Positions 6,004 through 14,441 of a stretch of DNA of 64,000 nucleotides are shown one piece after another. Made by a program: the position numbers and the translations under genes. Source of the DNA: JBDHTS01 sp044221445 (lineage in GTDB: Bacteria > Pseudomonadota > Alphaproteobacteria > Micavibrionales > Micavibrionaceae); contig JBGAPF010000010.1 in assembly GCA_044221445.1 (NCBI GenBank), positions 4,457 to 68,456 of the forward strand, read 5' to 3'. The notes beneath the pieces are model-generated. The model searched no databases. It was not told where the DNA came from and worked only from the letters and a program-made list of their open reading frames with translations. The first letter of the stretch is position 1. Each line of letters begins with the position of its first letter.

Positions 6004-6834
6004 ATGTCCATGAACAGATTGTCCGTTCAGAAACGCGCGCAGATCGTCCAGCTTCTGGTCGAAGGCGTCTCCATGCGCGCGGCATCCCGCATCACCGGCT
6101 GTTCGATCAACACCGTGATCAAGCTGTTGTGCGACGTGGGTGAAGCCTGTCTGGACTATCAGGACCGCATGTTCGTCGACCTGCCCTGCACACGCGTCCA
6201 GGTCGACGAACTCTGCAGCTATGTCGGCTGCCGGCGGAAGAACGAAGGAAAGACGATCAAGGACCATCCCGGCGAAGTCTGGGTATGGACCGCGATCTGC
6301 GCGGATACCAAGCTCATTCCGGTCGTCACGGTCGGGGACCGGTCGCTGGTCATGGCCAAAATTTTCATGAAGGATCTCGCCGTCCGTCTGAAAAACCGGG
6401 TGCAACTGACCAGCGACGGTTTCAGCGCCTACGAGATGGCGACAGACGAAGCTTTCGGCATCGATGTCGATTTCGGTATGCTGATCAAACAATACGACCA
6501 CGAAGGAAGCGCGCGCCAACGTTACAAAGGTGCCCTGCGACACCCGAAAATCGGCAATCCCGATCCCAGGCACATTTCGACCAGCTATATCGAACGGTCG
6601 AACCTGACGCTGCGCATGGGCTGCAAGCGGTTCACGCGGCAAACGAATGCCTTTTCCAAGCTTTTAAGAAATCACATCCTTGCTTTGGCTTTGCACCACA
6701 TGCATTACAATTTCGGCAGGATTCACAGTTCCTTGCGGGTTTCCCCCGCCATGGCGGCAGGTATAAGCCCAGTCTTGTGGTCTTTCGAGGATATCGTCAG
6801 AATGTCCGATGGCTACTGGATGTCAGCGAAATGA
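6004..6834 (+). CDS. IS1-like DDE transposase
   Basis: 276 aa in a single frame. N-terminal helix-turn-helix (about 8-50: AQIVQLLVEGVSMRAASRIT...NTVIKLL), then an RNase H-fold catalytic domain with D68 (VQVDELCSYVG), D138 (QLTSDGF) and E197 (SYIERSNLT). The C-terminus has the family tail (RFTRQTNAFSK, NFGRIHSSLR, MAAGI). Typical IS1 uses a frameshifted InsA/InsB; this is the single-ORF variety. The TGA stop coincides with the first three bases of the right terminal repeat. No interruption or missing catalytic residue is visible, so the element may be active. Confidence 0.85.
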   Translation: MSMNRLSVQKRAQIVQLLVEGVSMRAASRITGCSINTVIKLLCDVGEACLDYQDRMFVDLPCTRVQVDELCSYVGCRRKNEGKTIKDHPGEVWVWTAICADTKLIPVVTVGDRSLVMAKIFMKDLAVRLKNRVQLTSDGFSAYEMATDEAFGIDVDFGMLIKQYDHEGSARQRYKGALRHPKIGNPDPRHISTSYIERSNLTLRMGCKRFTRQTNAFSKLLRNHILALALHHMHYNFGRIHSSLRVSPAMAAGISPVLWSFEDIVRMSDGYWMSAK

Positions 6835-6849
6835 AACTGAGTCAGTACC
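6832..6849 (-). repeat. Right terminal inverted repeat (18 bp)
   Basis: Exact reverse complement of 4830-4847. It overlaps the transposase stop codon and is followed at once by TTATTATA. Confidence 0.92.
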
Positions 6850-6857
6850 TTATTATA
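6850..6857. repeat. Right copy of target-site duplication TTATTATA
   Basis: Identical to 4822-4829. It marks the right boundary of the insertion, 7 bp before the tRNA-Leu -35 element. Confidence 0.9.
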
Positions 6858-6864
6858 AACCTGT

Positions 6865-6893
6865 TTGACATTGCTGTCACTCTGGGTTAGAAC
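6865..6893 (+). promoter_or_regulatory. Promoter of tRNA-Leu
   Basis: A perfect TTGACA (6865-6870), a 17-bp spacer and TAGAAC (6888-6893). Predicted start near 6900, about 10 nt before the mature tRNA. The transposon stops just short of it, leaving the promoter intact. Confidence 0.6.
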
Positions 6894-6909
6894 GTCCCCC
6901 TGTCGTTAA

Positions 6910-6996
6910 GCCCAGATGGCGGAATTGGTAGACGCACTAGCTTCAGGTGCTAGCGGTCGTAAGATCGTGGAGGTTCGAGTCCTCTTCTGGGCACCA
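6910..6996 (+). tRNA. tRNA-Leu (anticodon CAG)
   Basis: 87 nt including an encoded CCA. Acceptor arm GCCCAGA pairs with TCTGGGC. The D-arm has the class II GGCGGAATTGGTAGACGC pattern, the anticodon loop is TTCAGGT, there is a long variable arm, and the T-arm has GGTTCGAGTCC. It reads CUG codons. The layout matches bacterial leuT-type genes. Confidence 0.97.
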
Positions 6997-7151
6997 TCTT
7001 TGCCTGGCCGTTTCGGCCCGGCGGCTGGTCTGGATTTCTACCAAATCCCCTGATGTTATAAAAATCACGTTCGTTCAGGACGGTTCGACGCTTGGCAGGA
7101 CTTCGCAATCCAGATACGTTAGCTGAATTGCAAGATAAAGGCGCACAATCC

Positions 7152-7763
7152 ATGACCATTACGCTACATCGGGGCGATCTTCCGGCAGATATCACTTTTG
7201 GCGCCAGCGTCGCCATCGATACGGAGGCTATGGGCCTTAACAACCACCGCGACCGGCTATGCCTGGTGCAATTATCGGCGGGGGATGGGACGGCGCATCT
7301 GGTGCAGTTTCCGGACAGGAATTATGCCGCCCCCAACTTGAAAAAACTGCTCGGCGATCCGAAGATCGAAAAGATCTTTCATTTTGCGCGATTCGACTAT
7401 GCCATTCTCCGCCATTATCTAAATGCCGAATGTACGCCGTTATATTGCACGCGGATCGCCTCGATGTTGACCCGCACTTTTTCCGATAAGCACGGCCTGC
7501 GCGAGTTGTGCCGGGAAATGCTGAGCCTGGAAGTAAACAAGCAGCAACAATCTTCCGACTGGGGGTCGGACACGCTGACGCAGGAGCAGATGGCGTACGC
7601 GGCAAACGATGTCTTCCATCTTCACGCGCTGCGTAAAAAGCTGGACGTGATGCTGGAACGCGAAGGGCGGGCGAGCTTGGCAAAAAGCTGCTTCGACTTT
7701 ATCCCCACGCGCGCGGCGCTCGACCTGGCAGGCTGGGACAATGTCGATATCTTCGCCCATTGA
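7152..7763 (+). CDS. RNase D-like 3'-5' exonuclease (DEDDy)
   Basis: 203 aa, the short RNase D form that lacks HRDC domains, typical of alphaproteobacteria. Catalytic residues are visible: D23 and E25 (AIDTEAMG), D82 (HFARFDYAIL), and Y149/D153 (MAYAANDVFHLHAL). It would trim tRNA and other RNA 3' ends. ATG 7152 was chosen; an upstream TTG frame extension lacks family similarity. It sits downstream of tRNA-Leu and 16 bp ahead of kdsD. Confidence 0.9.
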   Translation: MTITLHRGDLPADITFGASVAIDTEAMGLNNHRDRLCLVQLSAGDGTAHLVQFPDRNYAAPNLKKLLGDPKIEKIFHFARFDYAILRHYLNAECTPLYCTRIASMLTRTFSDKHGLRELCREMLSLEVNKQQQSSDWGSDTLTQEQMAYAANDVFHLHALRKKLDVMLEREGRASLAKSCFDFIPTRAALDLAGWDNVDIFAH

Positions 7764-7779
7764 AAACAAGGCAGGATCC

Positions 7780-8772
7780 ATGACGTCACACGGCACGGAT
7801 GTCGAAAACGGACTGCGGGTCCTGAAAACCGAGATTGAAGGGCTGACGGCGCTGGCCGACGGCCTCGACAGCCGCTTCGGCGACGCTGTCCAGGCCATTC
7901 ATGCCTTGAAAAACCGTCCGGCGAAACGCGGACGGCTGATCGTGGCAGGCATCGGCAAAAGCGGCCACGTCGCCAGGAAGATCGCGGCCACGCTGTCCTC
8001 CACAGGCACGCCGTCGCATTTCGTCCATCCGGGCGAGGCAAGCCATGGCGACCTCGGCATGGTGACGGAAGACGACGTCGTCCTGATGCTGTCCAATTCC
8101 GGCGAAAACGCCGAACTGTCCGACCTGATCCATTACACCCGCCGCTATGGCATATGCCTGATCGCCATGACGGGCAACGTTTCCAGCACACTGGCGAAAC
8201 ATGCCGATACGGTGCTGCTGCTGCCGAAAGTGCCCGAAGCCTGCCCCAACGGCCTTGCGCCGACGACCTCCACGACCATGATGATGGCTCTGGGCGATGC
8301 GCTGGCGGTCGCCCTTCTGGAAAAAATGGGCCTGACCAAAGAGCAGTATAAAGTGTTCCATCCCGGCGGCAAGCTGGGCCAGCGCCTGATGACCGTCGCC
8401 GAGATCATGCATGGCGGCGACAGCCTCCCCCTGGTGGGCGATACGGCCCGGATGGACGAGGCGCTTCTGGCCCTGACAGGGAAAAATCTTGGCTGCGTCC
8501 TGGTGACGGATGCCGGCGGCGTCCTGCAGGGCATCATCACCGATGGAGACCTGAAACGGCATATGTCCCCTGACCTGCTTCAGAAGACGGTCACGACTGT
8601 TATGACGCGCTCCCCGCGCACCATTCCCGCCGATTCCCTTGCCGTCGAGGCCGTGAACGTCATGACGCGAACGCCTGGCCATTACCTGACCAGCCTGGTG
8701 GTGACCGATGCAACAGGCCGGCTGGCCGGGCTGATACGCCTGCAGGATTGTCTGCAGCTTGGCATCGTCTGA
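7780..8772 (+). CDS. kdsD: Arabinose-5-phosphate isomerase (KdsD/KpsF)
   Basis: 330 aa. An SIS sugar-isomerase domain (GRLIVAGIGKSGHVARKIAATL, about 45-190) is followed by two CBS domains (about 200-330; ADTARMDEAL..., VMTRSPRTIPADSLAVEAV). It converts ribulose-5-P to arabinose-5-P, the first step of KDO synthesis for LPS. ATG 7780 follows a good AAGGCAGGA; ATG 7741 is in frame but would overlap the RNase D gene by 23 bp. The stop overlaps the lptC start (TGATG), tying KDO synthesis to LPS export genes. Confidence 0.95.
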   Translation: MTSHGTDVENGLRVLKTEIEGLTALADGLDSRFGDAVQAIHALKNRPAKRGRLIVAGIGKSGHVARKIAATLSSTGTPSHFVHPGEASHGDLGMVTEDDVVLMLSNSGENAELSDLIHYTRRYGICLIAMTGNVSSTLAKHADTVLLLPKVPEACPNGLAPTTSTTMMMALGDALAVALLEKMGLTKEQYKVFHPGGKLGQRLMTVAEIMHGGDSLPLVGDTARMDEALLALTGKNLGCVLVTDAGGVLQGIITDGDLKRHMSPDLLQKTVTTVMTRSPRTIPADSLAVEAVNVMTRTPGHYLTSLVVTDATGRLAGLIRLQDCLQLGIV

Positions 8773-9419
8773 TGGCGGACAGGCCAAGTGAACGCCTGAC
8801 CAGACTCGCGACCGCCCGCGCGCCTGTCGCCGCCAGCCATAATTACAGCAAGGTTGTCGGTATTCTCCGGCTGGTTCTGCCGCTTCTGGCGCTCACCATC
8901 GTCGTCGTCGTGATGGCCTGGCCGAAAATGGACCGCATACCCGAGCGCATGGCCGAAGATAACGCGTCGCGGAAGGCGGGTGGCAACGAACTGGTCAATC
9001 CGCGCTTTGAAAGCCAGGACAAGGAAGGCCAGCCTTATGTCGTCACTGCCGCGCGGGCCGAACAGAGCAACGCCGACAAGGATGTCGTGCTGCTCGACAA
9101 ACCGCACGGCCATGCGATCCTGAAAAATGCCGATGTCATCGACCTGACCTCCGACGAAGGAGCGTACCGCCAAAAGGCGCAGCGTCTGATGCTTAAAGGT
9201 ACGGTAACCCTGAACCATGTCGACGGGTATGTCGTTTATACCGACCGACTGATGGTCGACATGGCCGCTGAAAAAGCCTGGACGGATACGGATGTAAGGG
9301 GCAGCGGTCCCGCGGGTACGCTGCAGGCGAAGGGAATGCAGGCGGATATCGCTTCAGGAGTACTTATTTTTACCGGTCCCGCAACATTGATTATCAACCG
9401 TTCCGTCAAAGGTCTTTGA
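8772..9419 (+). CDS. lptC: LPS export protein LptC
   Basis: 215 aa. One N-terminal membrane segment (LRLVLPLLALTIVVVVMAW, about 35-53) anchors it in the inner membrane. The periplasmic part has the LptC/OstA pattern (LVNPRFESQDKEGQPYVVTA, then VIDLTSDEGAYRQ...L...VTL). It hands LPS from LptB2FG to LptA. ATG overlaps the kdsD stop and the gene runs directly into lptA. Confidence 0.9.
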   Translation: MADRPSERLTRLATARAPVAASHNYSKVVGILRLVLPLLALTIVVVVMAWPKMDRIPERMAEDNASRKAGGNELVNPRFESQDKEGQPYVVTAARAEQSNADKDVVLLDKPHGHAILKNADVIDLTSDEGAYRQKAQRLMLKGTVTLNHVDGYVVYTDRLMVDMAAEKAWTDTDVRGSGPAGTLQAKGMQADIASGVLIFTGPATLIINRSVKGL

Positions 9420-9421
9420 AA

Positions 9422-10234
9422 ATGAAAACCCTGATTGCCTTTCTCGTCTTTTGCTTTCTTACCGGTCCGGCTTCGGCACAGGAGGCGATGATTCCGCAAT
9501 CGTCTACCCAGCCCCTGGAGATCACCGCTCAGAAAACACTCGAATGGCGGCGCAACGACAAACAATATGTCGCCCGGGGCCAGGCCGTTGCAAAGCAGGG
9601 GGACGTCTCGATCGCGGGCGAGACCCTGACCGCGGATTACCGTGAAAGTAAAAAGTCGAACACCGAGATTTTCCGCCTGACCGCCGAAGGGAGCGTACGC
9701 ATTGTATCTCAGGGAAGCACGGCTGAAGGCGACAAAGCCGTGTATGAAGTTGACAAAGGCCTGGCAACGATGACTGGCAGCGCCCTGCGCCTGTCTTCGC
9801 CAGAACAGACGGTGACGGCGAAAGACCGGTTCGAATACTGGGTGCCGCAAGGCAGGTTGAACGCTATAGGCAGGGCCCATGCCGTACGCGGGGAGGACGT
9901 TATCGATTCCGATACCATGTCGGCGATCTTCCGTGAAAACACCATGACGAAAAAGAGGGAACTCTCAAAGCTGGAGGCTGCCGGCCATGTCGTCATCACC
10001 ACGCCGACTGAAATTTTGCGCGGAGACCGGGGCGATTACGACGCGACAACGAATGTCGCGACACTGGACGGCAATGTCAGTATCAAGCGCGGCCCCAATA
10101 TACTGGAAGGGGAAAGCGCCGACGTCAACCTGACCACAAATATCAGCCGTATGCATGGAGGCACAGGAGAGGGGGGTCGCGTACGCGGCGTATTTTATCC
10201 TAACAGCGACAAGAGCTTAAGCAAACAGCCCTAG
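9422..10234 (+). CDS. lptA: LPS periplasmic bridge protein LptA (OstA-like)
   Basis: 270 aa, longer than the roughly 185 aa of E. coli LptA. Signal peptide MKTLIAFLVFCFLTGPASA-QE. Repeated OstA beta-jellyroll units are visible (LEITAQKTLEW..., ARGQAVAKQGDVSIAGETLTADY, EILRGDRGDYDATTNVATLDG, NILEGESADVNL). It forms the periplasmic LPS bridge between LptC and LptD. It begins 2 bp after lptC. Confidence 0.88.
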   Translation: MKTLIAFLVFCFLTGPASAQEAMIPQSSTQPLEITAQKTLEWRRNDKQYVARGQAVAKQGDVSIAGETLTADYRESKKSNTEIFRLTAEGSVRIVSQGSTAEGDKAVYEVDKGLATMTGSALRLSSPEQTVTAKDRFEYWVPQGRLNAIGRAHAVRGEDVIDSDTMSAIFRENTMTKKRELSKLEAAGHVVITTPTEILRGDRGDYDATTNVATLDGNVSIKRGPNILEGESADVNLTTNISRMHGGTGEGGRVRGVFYPNSDKSLSKQP

Positions 10235-10290
10235 TCTTGAGACGCTGTAAACTTGCAAAAAAGCCAGGAAAACCCTAAAGTGGCCGGGTG

Positions 10291-11046
10291 ATGAAAAGCA
10301 ACCCGCCCCACCTGAAGCCTGTTCCCAAAGGCCTGACTGTCCGGCATCTGTCGAAAACCTATCGCAAGCGTCCGGTGCTGCGGGACGTCAGCATCAATGT
10401 CAATCGCGGCGAGGCCGTGGCGCTGCTTGGCCCCAACGGCGCCGGCAAGACAACATGCTTTTATATTGTGACCGGGCTGATCCCTGCGGATTCGGGCACT
10501 ATCCAGCTGGACGGGCAGGACGTGACCGCATTGCCCATGTACCGCCGCGCCCGTCTCGGCATTGGGTACCTGCCCCAGGAATCCTCTATTTTCAGGGGCC
10601 TGAGCGTTGAGGACAATATCCGCTCCGTGCTCCAGGGCCAGGGACTGACACGCGACGAGCAGGAAAACCTGCTCGAAGAGCTTCTGCATGAATTTTCAAT
10701 CGCCCATCTGCGCCGTGCCGCCGCCCTCGCCCTGTCGGGCGGCGAACGCCGCCGTGTCGAGATCGCGCGGGCCTTGGCGTCGCGCCCGCATTTCATTCTG
10801 CTCGATGAACCGCTGGCAGGGATCGACCCGATTGCGGTCGGTGAAATCCGCAGCCTGATCGGCTATCTGAAGACCAAGGGTATCGGCGTCCTCATCACCG
10901 ACCATAATGTCCGCGACACGCTCGATATCGTTGATCGCGCCTATATCCTGCACAGCGGCAAGGTGCTGATGGAAGGCACGCCCGCCGACATCGTGGCGCA
11001 CCAGGATGTCCGCCGCGTTTACCTCGGCGAAGGCTTCTCGCTGTAA
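10291..11046 (+). CDS. lptB: LPS export ABC transporter ATPase LptB
   Basis: 251 aa (GTG 10288 is an alternative start). Walker A LGPNGAGKTT, Q-loop YLPQESSIFRGLSVEDN, signature LSGGERRRVEIARAL, Walker B FILLDEPLAGIDP, H-loop DHNVRDTL: a complete LptB. It powers LPS extraction together with LptFG, which are not in this window. The rpoN/hpf genes often found next to it are absent; putA follows instead. Confidence 0.96.
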   Translation: MKSNPPHLKPVPKGLTVRHLSKTYRKRPVLRDVSINVNRGEAVALLGPNGAGKTTCFYIVTGLIPADSGTIQLDGQDVTALPMYRRARLGIGYLPQESSIFRGLSVEDNIRSVLQGQGLTRDEQENLLEELLHEFSIAHLRRAAALALSGGERRRVEIARALASRPHFILLDEPLAGIDPIAVGEIRSLIGYLKTKGIGVLITDHNVRDTLDIVDRAYILHSGKVLMEGTPADIVAHQDVRRVYLGEGFSL

Positions 11047-11148
11047 AATTTCCATGGTTTCTTTTGGCGATCGCTTGCCCCGTCAACTGGCAGGCCGGAC
11101 CTGCGCGTGATATATAAAAAGATCACGATGTAGGGAGATCGATCCGAC

Positions 11149-14100
11149 ATGACCCCGCCGCTTTCCAGTGTCCTGTATGCCGATGAATCCCAGACTGTCG
11201 AGGCGTTGCTGGCGGCGCTGCCCTGGGACAGCGCGCGCGAGAAGCGGACTCAAGACTCAGCGCGCAGCCTGGTCGAGCGCGTCAGGGGCGCCAAGCGCAA
11301 ATCCGGCGAACTTGAAGGATTTCTTCAGCAATACGGGCTGAATTCGGAAGAAGGGTTGGCCCTGATGACGCTGGCGGAGGCGCTCTTGCGCATTCCGGAC
11401 GCACAGACCGCCTCTCTTTTGATTCGCGACAAAATGGCGGCGGCGGACTGGCTTGCGAAACAGGGAGATTCGAAAGATTTTCTGGTGAAAGTGGCCGGCT
11501 TCGGTCTTTCGCTCACACGCAAGGCGCTGGATTCGTCGCTTTCAAAACTGGGCGAACCCGTCATCCGCAAGGCAATGGTGGAGGCGTTGCGCCTGATGGG
11601 GCGGCAGTTCGTCCTGGGACGCACCATCGAGGAGGCCATGAAAAACGGCCGCGAGTATGAAAAGAAAGGGTACCGCCTTTCCTACGACATGCTTGGCGAA
11701 GGCGCGCGCAGTTTCGCGGCGGCGGACGCTTATTTCGACGCCTATGCCGCCGCCATTCGCGCCATAGGAACCGACCAGAACGCGGGACATCGTCCCGGCA
11801 TATCCGTCAAACTATCCGCGCTGCATCCCCGCTATGAATACAAAAAAGCCGAATCCTGTGTGCCAGCCATGGCGCGCCGGCTCTCCGAACTCGCCCGACT
11901 GGCAGCGGAGCATCATATCGCGCTGACCGTCGATGCCGAGGAAGCGGATAGGCTGGAAACATCCCTGAAAATCATCGGGGCGGTTGCGGCAGACCCTGGC
12001 CTGAAAAACTGGGACGGTTTCGGACTTGCGATCCAGGCCTATCAGAAGCGCTGCCTTCCTCTGGTCGATCATCTGGCGGACATGGCGAAAAGCGCCGGGC
12101 GGCGGCTGCAGGTACGTCTGGTCAAGGGCGCCTACTGGGATGCGGAAATAAAACGCGCTCAGGTTATGGGTCTGCCGGACTACCCCGTCTTCACGCGCAA
12201 GGCGAACACCGACCTGTCCTATCTTGCCTGCGCGGATAAAATGCTGCGTCAGCGCGATATTTTCTATCCGATGTTCGCCACGCATAACGCCTATAGCGTC
12301 GCAGGGATCATGGAACTGGCCGGCGGAGAGCGCGGCGGGTTCGAATTCCAGCGCCTGCATGGCATGGGCGAGACGCTGCATGATATCGTACTGGCCGACA
12401 GGCTTGCAGAAGTGAGCGTCTATGCGCCGTGCGGAAGCCATGAGGACCTGCTTCCCTATCTCGTGCGCCGCCTGCTGGAGAACGGGGCAAGCACATCGTT
12501 CGTGCATAAGATCCTCGACAGGAAGACGCTCCTTGACGACCTCATCGTCGATCCAGTGGAGGATGCGAGAAATCATCCGTCGAAACGCCATGCCCGCATC
12601 GTCCTGCCGCGTGACATTTACGGCGCGGGCCGCCTGAACGCGGCGGGCATCGATCTGACCGAGCCGTCAATGACCGAACCTTTGCTTTCGGGCATGAAAG
12701 CGCTGGATGGGAAAGTGCTGGAAGCCGCGCCGCTGGTGGGCGGTATATCTAGAAAGCCCGGACAGCCTCTGCCTGTCTCCAGTCCTGCCAACCGTGCGCA
12801 AACCGTCGGCCAGGTCTGGTACGCCGATTCGGCAATGATTGACGCCGCATTCGAAAGCGCGAAAGACGGTTTTTCCCGCTGGTCTTCAATACCGGCGGCA
12901 GAGCGCGCCGCCTGCCTGCGCCGTCTGGCCGACTTAATGGAAGCGGACCGCGACACGCTGATGGGATTGTGCGTTCGCGAGGCCGGCAAAACCATAGACG
13001 ATGCGCTGGCCGAACTGCGCGAGGCGGTCGATTTCTGCCGCTATTACGCGCAGCAGGGAGAAAAGGATTTTAACGAAACAGGTCAGAAACTGCCCGGACC
13101 GACGGGAGAGTCCAATACGTTTTTCCTTCAGGGTCGCGGCGTGTTCGTCTGCATCAGCCCGTGGAACTTTCCGCTTGCCATATTCATGGGACAGGTCAGC
13201 GCGGCGCTGATGGCGGGGAACGCCGTCATCGCCAAGCCTGCCGAACAGACGCCGCTGGTAGCCGCCTTCGCGGCGCGCCTGATCCATCTGGCGGGCGTAC
13301 CAGCTGACGCGTTCCACCTTCTGCCCGGTGACGGCGAGACGGGCGCGATGCTGGTCAGGTACAAGGATGTGGCGGGCGTCGCGTTTACGGGGTCGGCCGA
13401 CGCCGCCCGTTCCATCAACCGCGCGCTCGCAGCAAAGGACGGCCCGATCGTGCCTCTGATCGCCGAAACCGGCGGCCAGAACGCGATGATCGTCGACTCG
13501 TCCGCTTTGCCGGAGCAGATCATTGACGATGTGCTGGTCAGCGCTTTCGGATCCACGGGACAGCGTTGCAGCGCCCTGCGGGTTCTATACGTGCAGGAAG
13601 ATATCGCGGACAGCGTCATCGCGCTGCTGCAGGGCGCGATGGCAGCGCGCAGCGTCGGCGATCCCATAAAATTATCGACCGATACCGGGCCTGTCATCGA
13701 CGCGGATGCGCTTGAAACGTTGACAGCCCATAAACAAAAGCTCGAACGGACCGCACGTAAAATAGCCGAAATCCCTCTGCCTCCGGAAGCTACAGGCGGT
13801 ACGTTTTTTGCGCCCGTCGCCTATGAAATAAAATCCATCCGTGAAATCGACCGCGAAGTGTTCGGCCCCGTGCTGCATGTCATCCGTTACAGGGCCAGTG
13901 ACATCGACGGGATCGTCGCGGATATAAACGCCACGGGATATGGCCTGACCATGGGACTGCACAGCCGCATCGGATCGACGATCACGCGTATCGCGCACGC
14001 CGTCCGGGCCGGCAATATCTACGTCAACCGCACGATGATCGGCGCGGTGGTCGGGGTTCAGCCCTTCGGCGGCATGGGCCTGTCCGGCACCGGCCCGAAA

Positions 14101-14205
14101 GCCGGCGGCCCGCACTACCTTCACCGTTTCGCCGCCGAAAAGGTCGTCTCGATCGACACGACGCGGCAGGGCGGCAATGCAAGTCTGGTGACGTTGGAGG
14201 AATGA
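11149..14205 (+). CDS. putA: Bifunctional proline dehydrogenase / P5C dehydrogenase PutA
   Basis: 1018 aa. The first half is a FAD-dependent PRODH barrel (LSALHPRYEY, LQVRLVKGAYWDAEIK, FATHNAY). The second half is a NAD-dependent aldehyde dehydrogenase with Glu in LIAETGGQNAM and catalytic Cys in STGQRCSALRVLY. It oxidises proline to glutamate. It lacks the N-terminal ribbon-helix-helix DNA-binding domain of E. coli PutA, so it is a short, non-autoregulatory form. A ribosome binding site (AGGGAGAT) precedes ATG 11149. No PutP or Lrp gene is adjacent. Confidence 0.97.
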   Translation: MTPPLSSVLYADESQTVEALLAALPWDSAREKRTQDSARSLVERVRGAKRKSGELEGFLQQYGLNSEEGLALMTLAEALLRIPDAQTASLLIRDKMAAADWLAKQGDSKDFLVKVAGFGLSLTRKALDSSLSKLGEPVIRKAMVEALRLMGRQFVLGRTIEEAMKNGREYEKKGYRLSYDMLGEGARSFAAADAYFDAYAAAIRAIGTDQNAGHRPGISVKLSALHPRYEYKKAESCVPAMARRLSELARLAAEHHIALTVDAEEADRLETSLKIIGAVAADPGLKNWDGFGLAIQAYQKRCLPLVDHLADMAKSAGRRLQVRLVKGAYWDAEIKRAQVMGLPDYPVFTRKANTDLSYLACADKMLRQRDIFYPMFATHNAYSVAGIMELAGGERGGFEFQRLHGMGETLHDIVLADRLAEVSVYAPCGSHEDLLPYLVRRLLENGASTSFVHKILDRKTLLDDLIVDPVEDARNHPSKRHARIVLPRDIYGAGRLNAAGIDLTEPSMTEPLLSGMKALDGKVLEAAPLVGGISRKPGQPLPVSSPANRAQTVGQVWYADSAMIDAAFESAKDGFSRWSSIPAAERAACLRRLADLMEADRDTLMGLCVREAGKTIDDALAELREAVDFCRYYAQQGEKDFNETGQKLPGPTGESNTFFLQGRGVFVCISPWNFPLAIFMGQVSAALMAGNAVIAKPAEQTPLVAAFAARLIHLAGVPADAFHLLPGDGETGAMLVRYKDVAGVAFTGSADAARSINRALAAKDGPIVPLIAETGGQNAMIVDSSALPEQIIDDVLVSAFGSTGQRCSALRVLYVQEDIADSVIALLQGAMAARSVGDPIKLSTDTGPVIDADALETLTAHKQKLERTARKIAEIPLPPEATGGTFFAPVAYEIKSIREIDREVFGPVLHVIRYRASDIDGIVADINATGYGLTMGLHSRIGSTITRIAHAVRAGNIYVNRTMIGAVVGVQPFGGMGLSGTGPKAGGPHYLHRFAAEKVVSIDTTRQGGNASLVTLEE

Positions 14206-14288
14206 CTTATGGACGATTGGAAATTATTGAGATCAAACGGCATAATCGTCTATATCTTGAAAAAGCTAACATTATTAGGAGAATGGCC

Positions 14289-14441
14289 ATGACAAAAAAA
14301 TCAAGTGCTATTGAGCCCGGTTGGTTGAGCATTAAAGCCATCGCAGATCTTTTCGGGTTAGGCACACCATCAGCCGAATCGACTGTTGTAACAAACACAG
14401 CGAAGGTATGCCCACCTCCTAAATTAACTAAAGATTCTTGA
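14289..14441 (+). CDS. 50-aa ORF of unknown function coupled to purD
   Basis: ATG 14289 is preceded by AGGAG (14277-14281) at 7-nt spacing, and its TGA overlaps the purD ATG (TGATG), as in translational coupling. The product starts MTKKSSAIEPGWLSIKAIAD and ends in a Pro/Lys/Thr tail (CPPPKLTKDS). The local sequence is more AT-rich than putA or purD. It could be a leader peptide for purD; no family recognised. Confidence 0.5.
   Translation: MTKKSSAIEPGWLSIKAIADLFGLGTPSAESTVVTNTAKVCPPPKLTKDS

Larger units (their letters stand above)
4830..6849. mobile_element. Complete 2,020-bp IS1-like transposon with cargo genes and structured RNAs
   Basis: Bounded by perfect 18-bp inverted repeats (4830-4847 and 6832-6849) and an 8-bp direct duplication of host DNA (TTATTATA). 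From left to right it contains: a palindrome-bearing promoter, a 66-aa basic protein, a four-stem RNA region (5143-5304), a 105-aa membrane-anchored protein, a terminator (5704-5732), a hairpin (5747-5823), a 32-aa ORF (5850-5948), a palindrome (5965-5994) and the transposase. All features read rightward. Typical IS1 elements are 0.7-1.2 kb with no cargo, so more than half of this one is passenger DNA. It inserted between the response-regulator terminator and the tRNA-Leu promoter. Confidence 0.9.
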
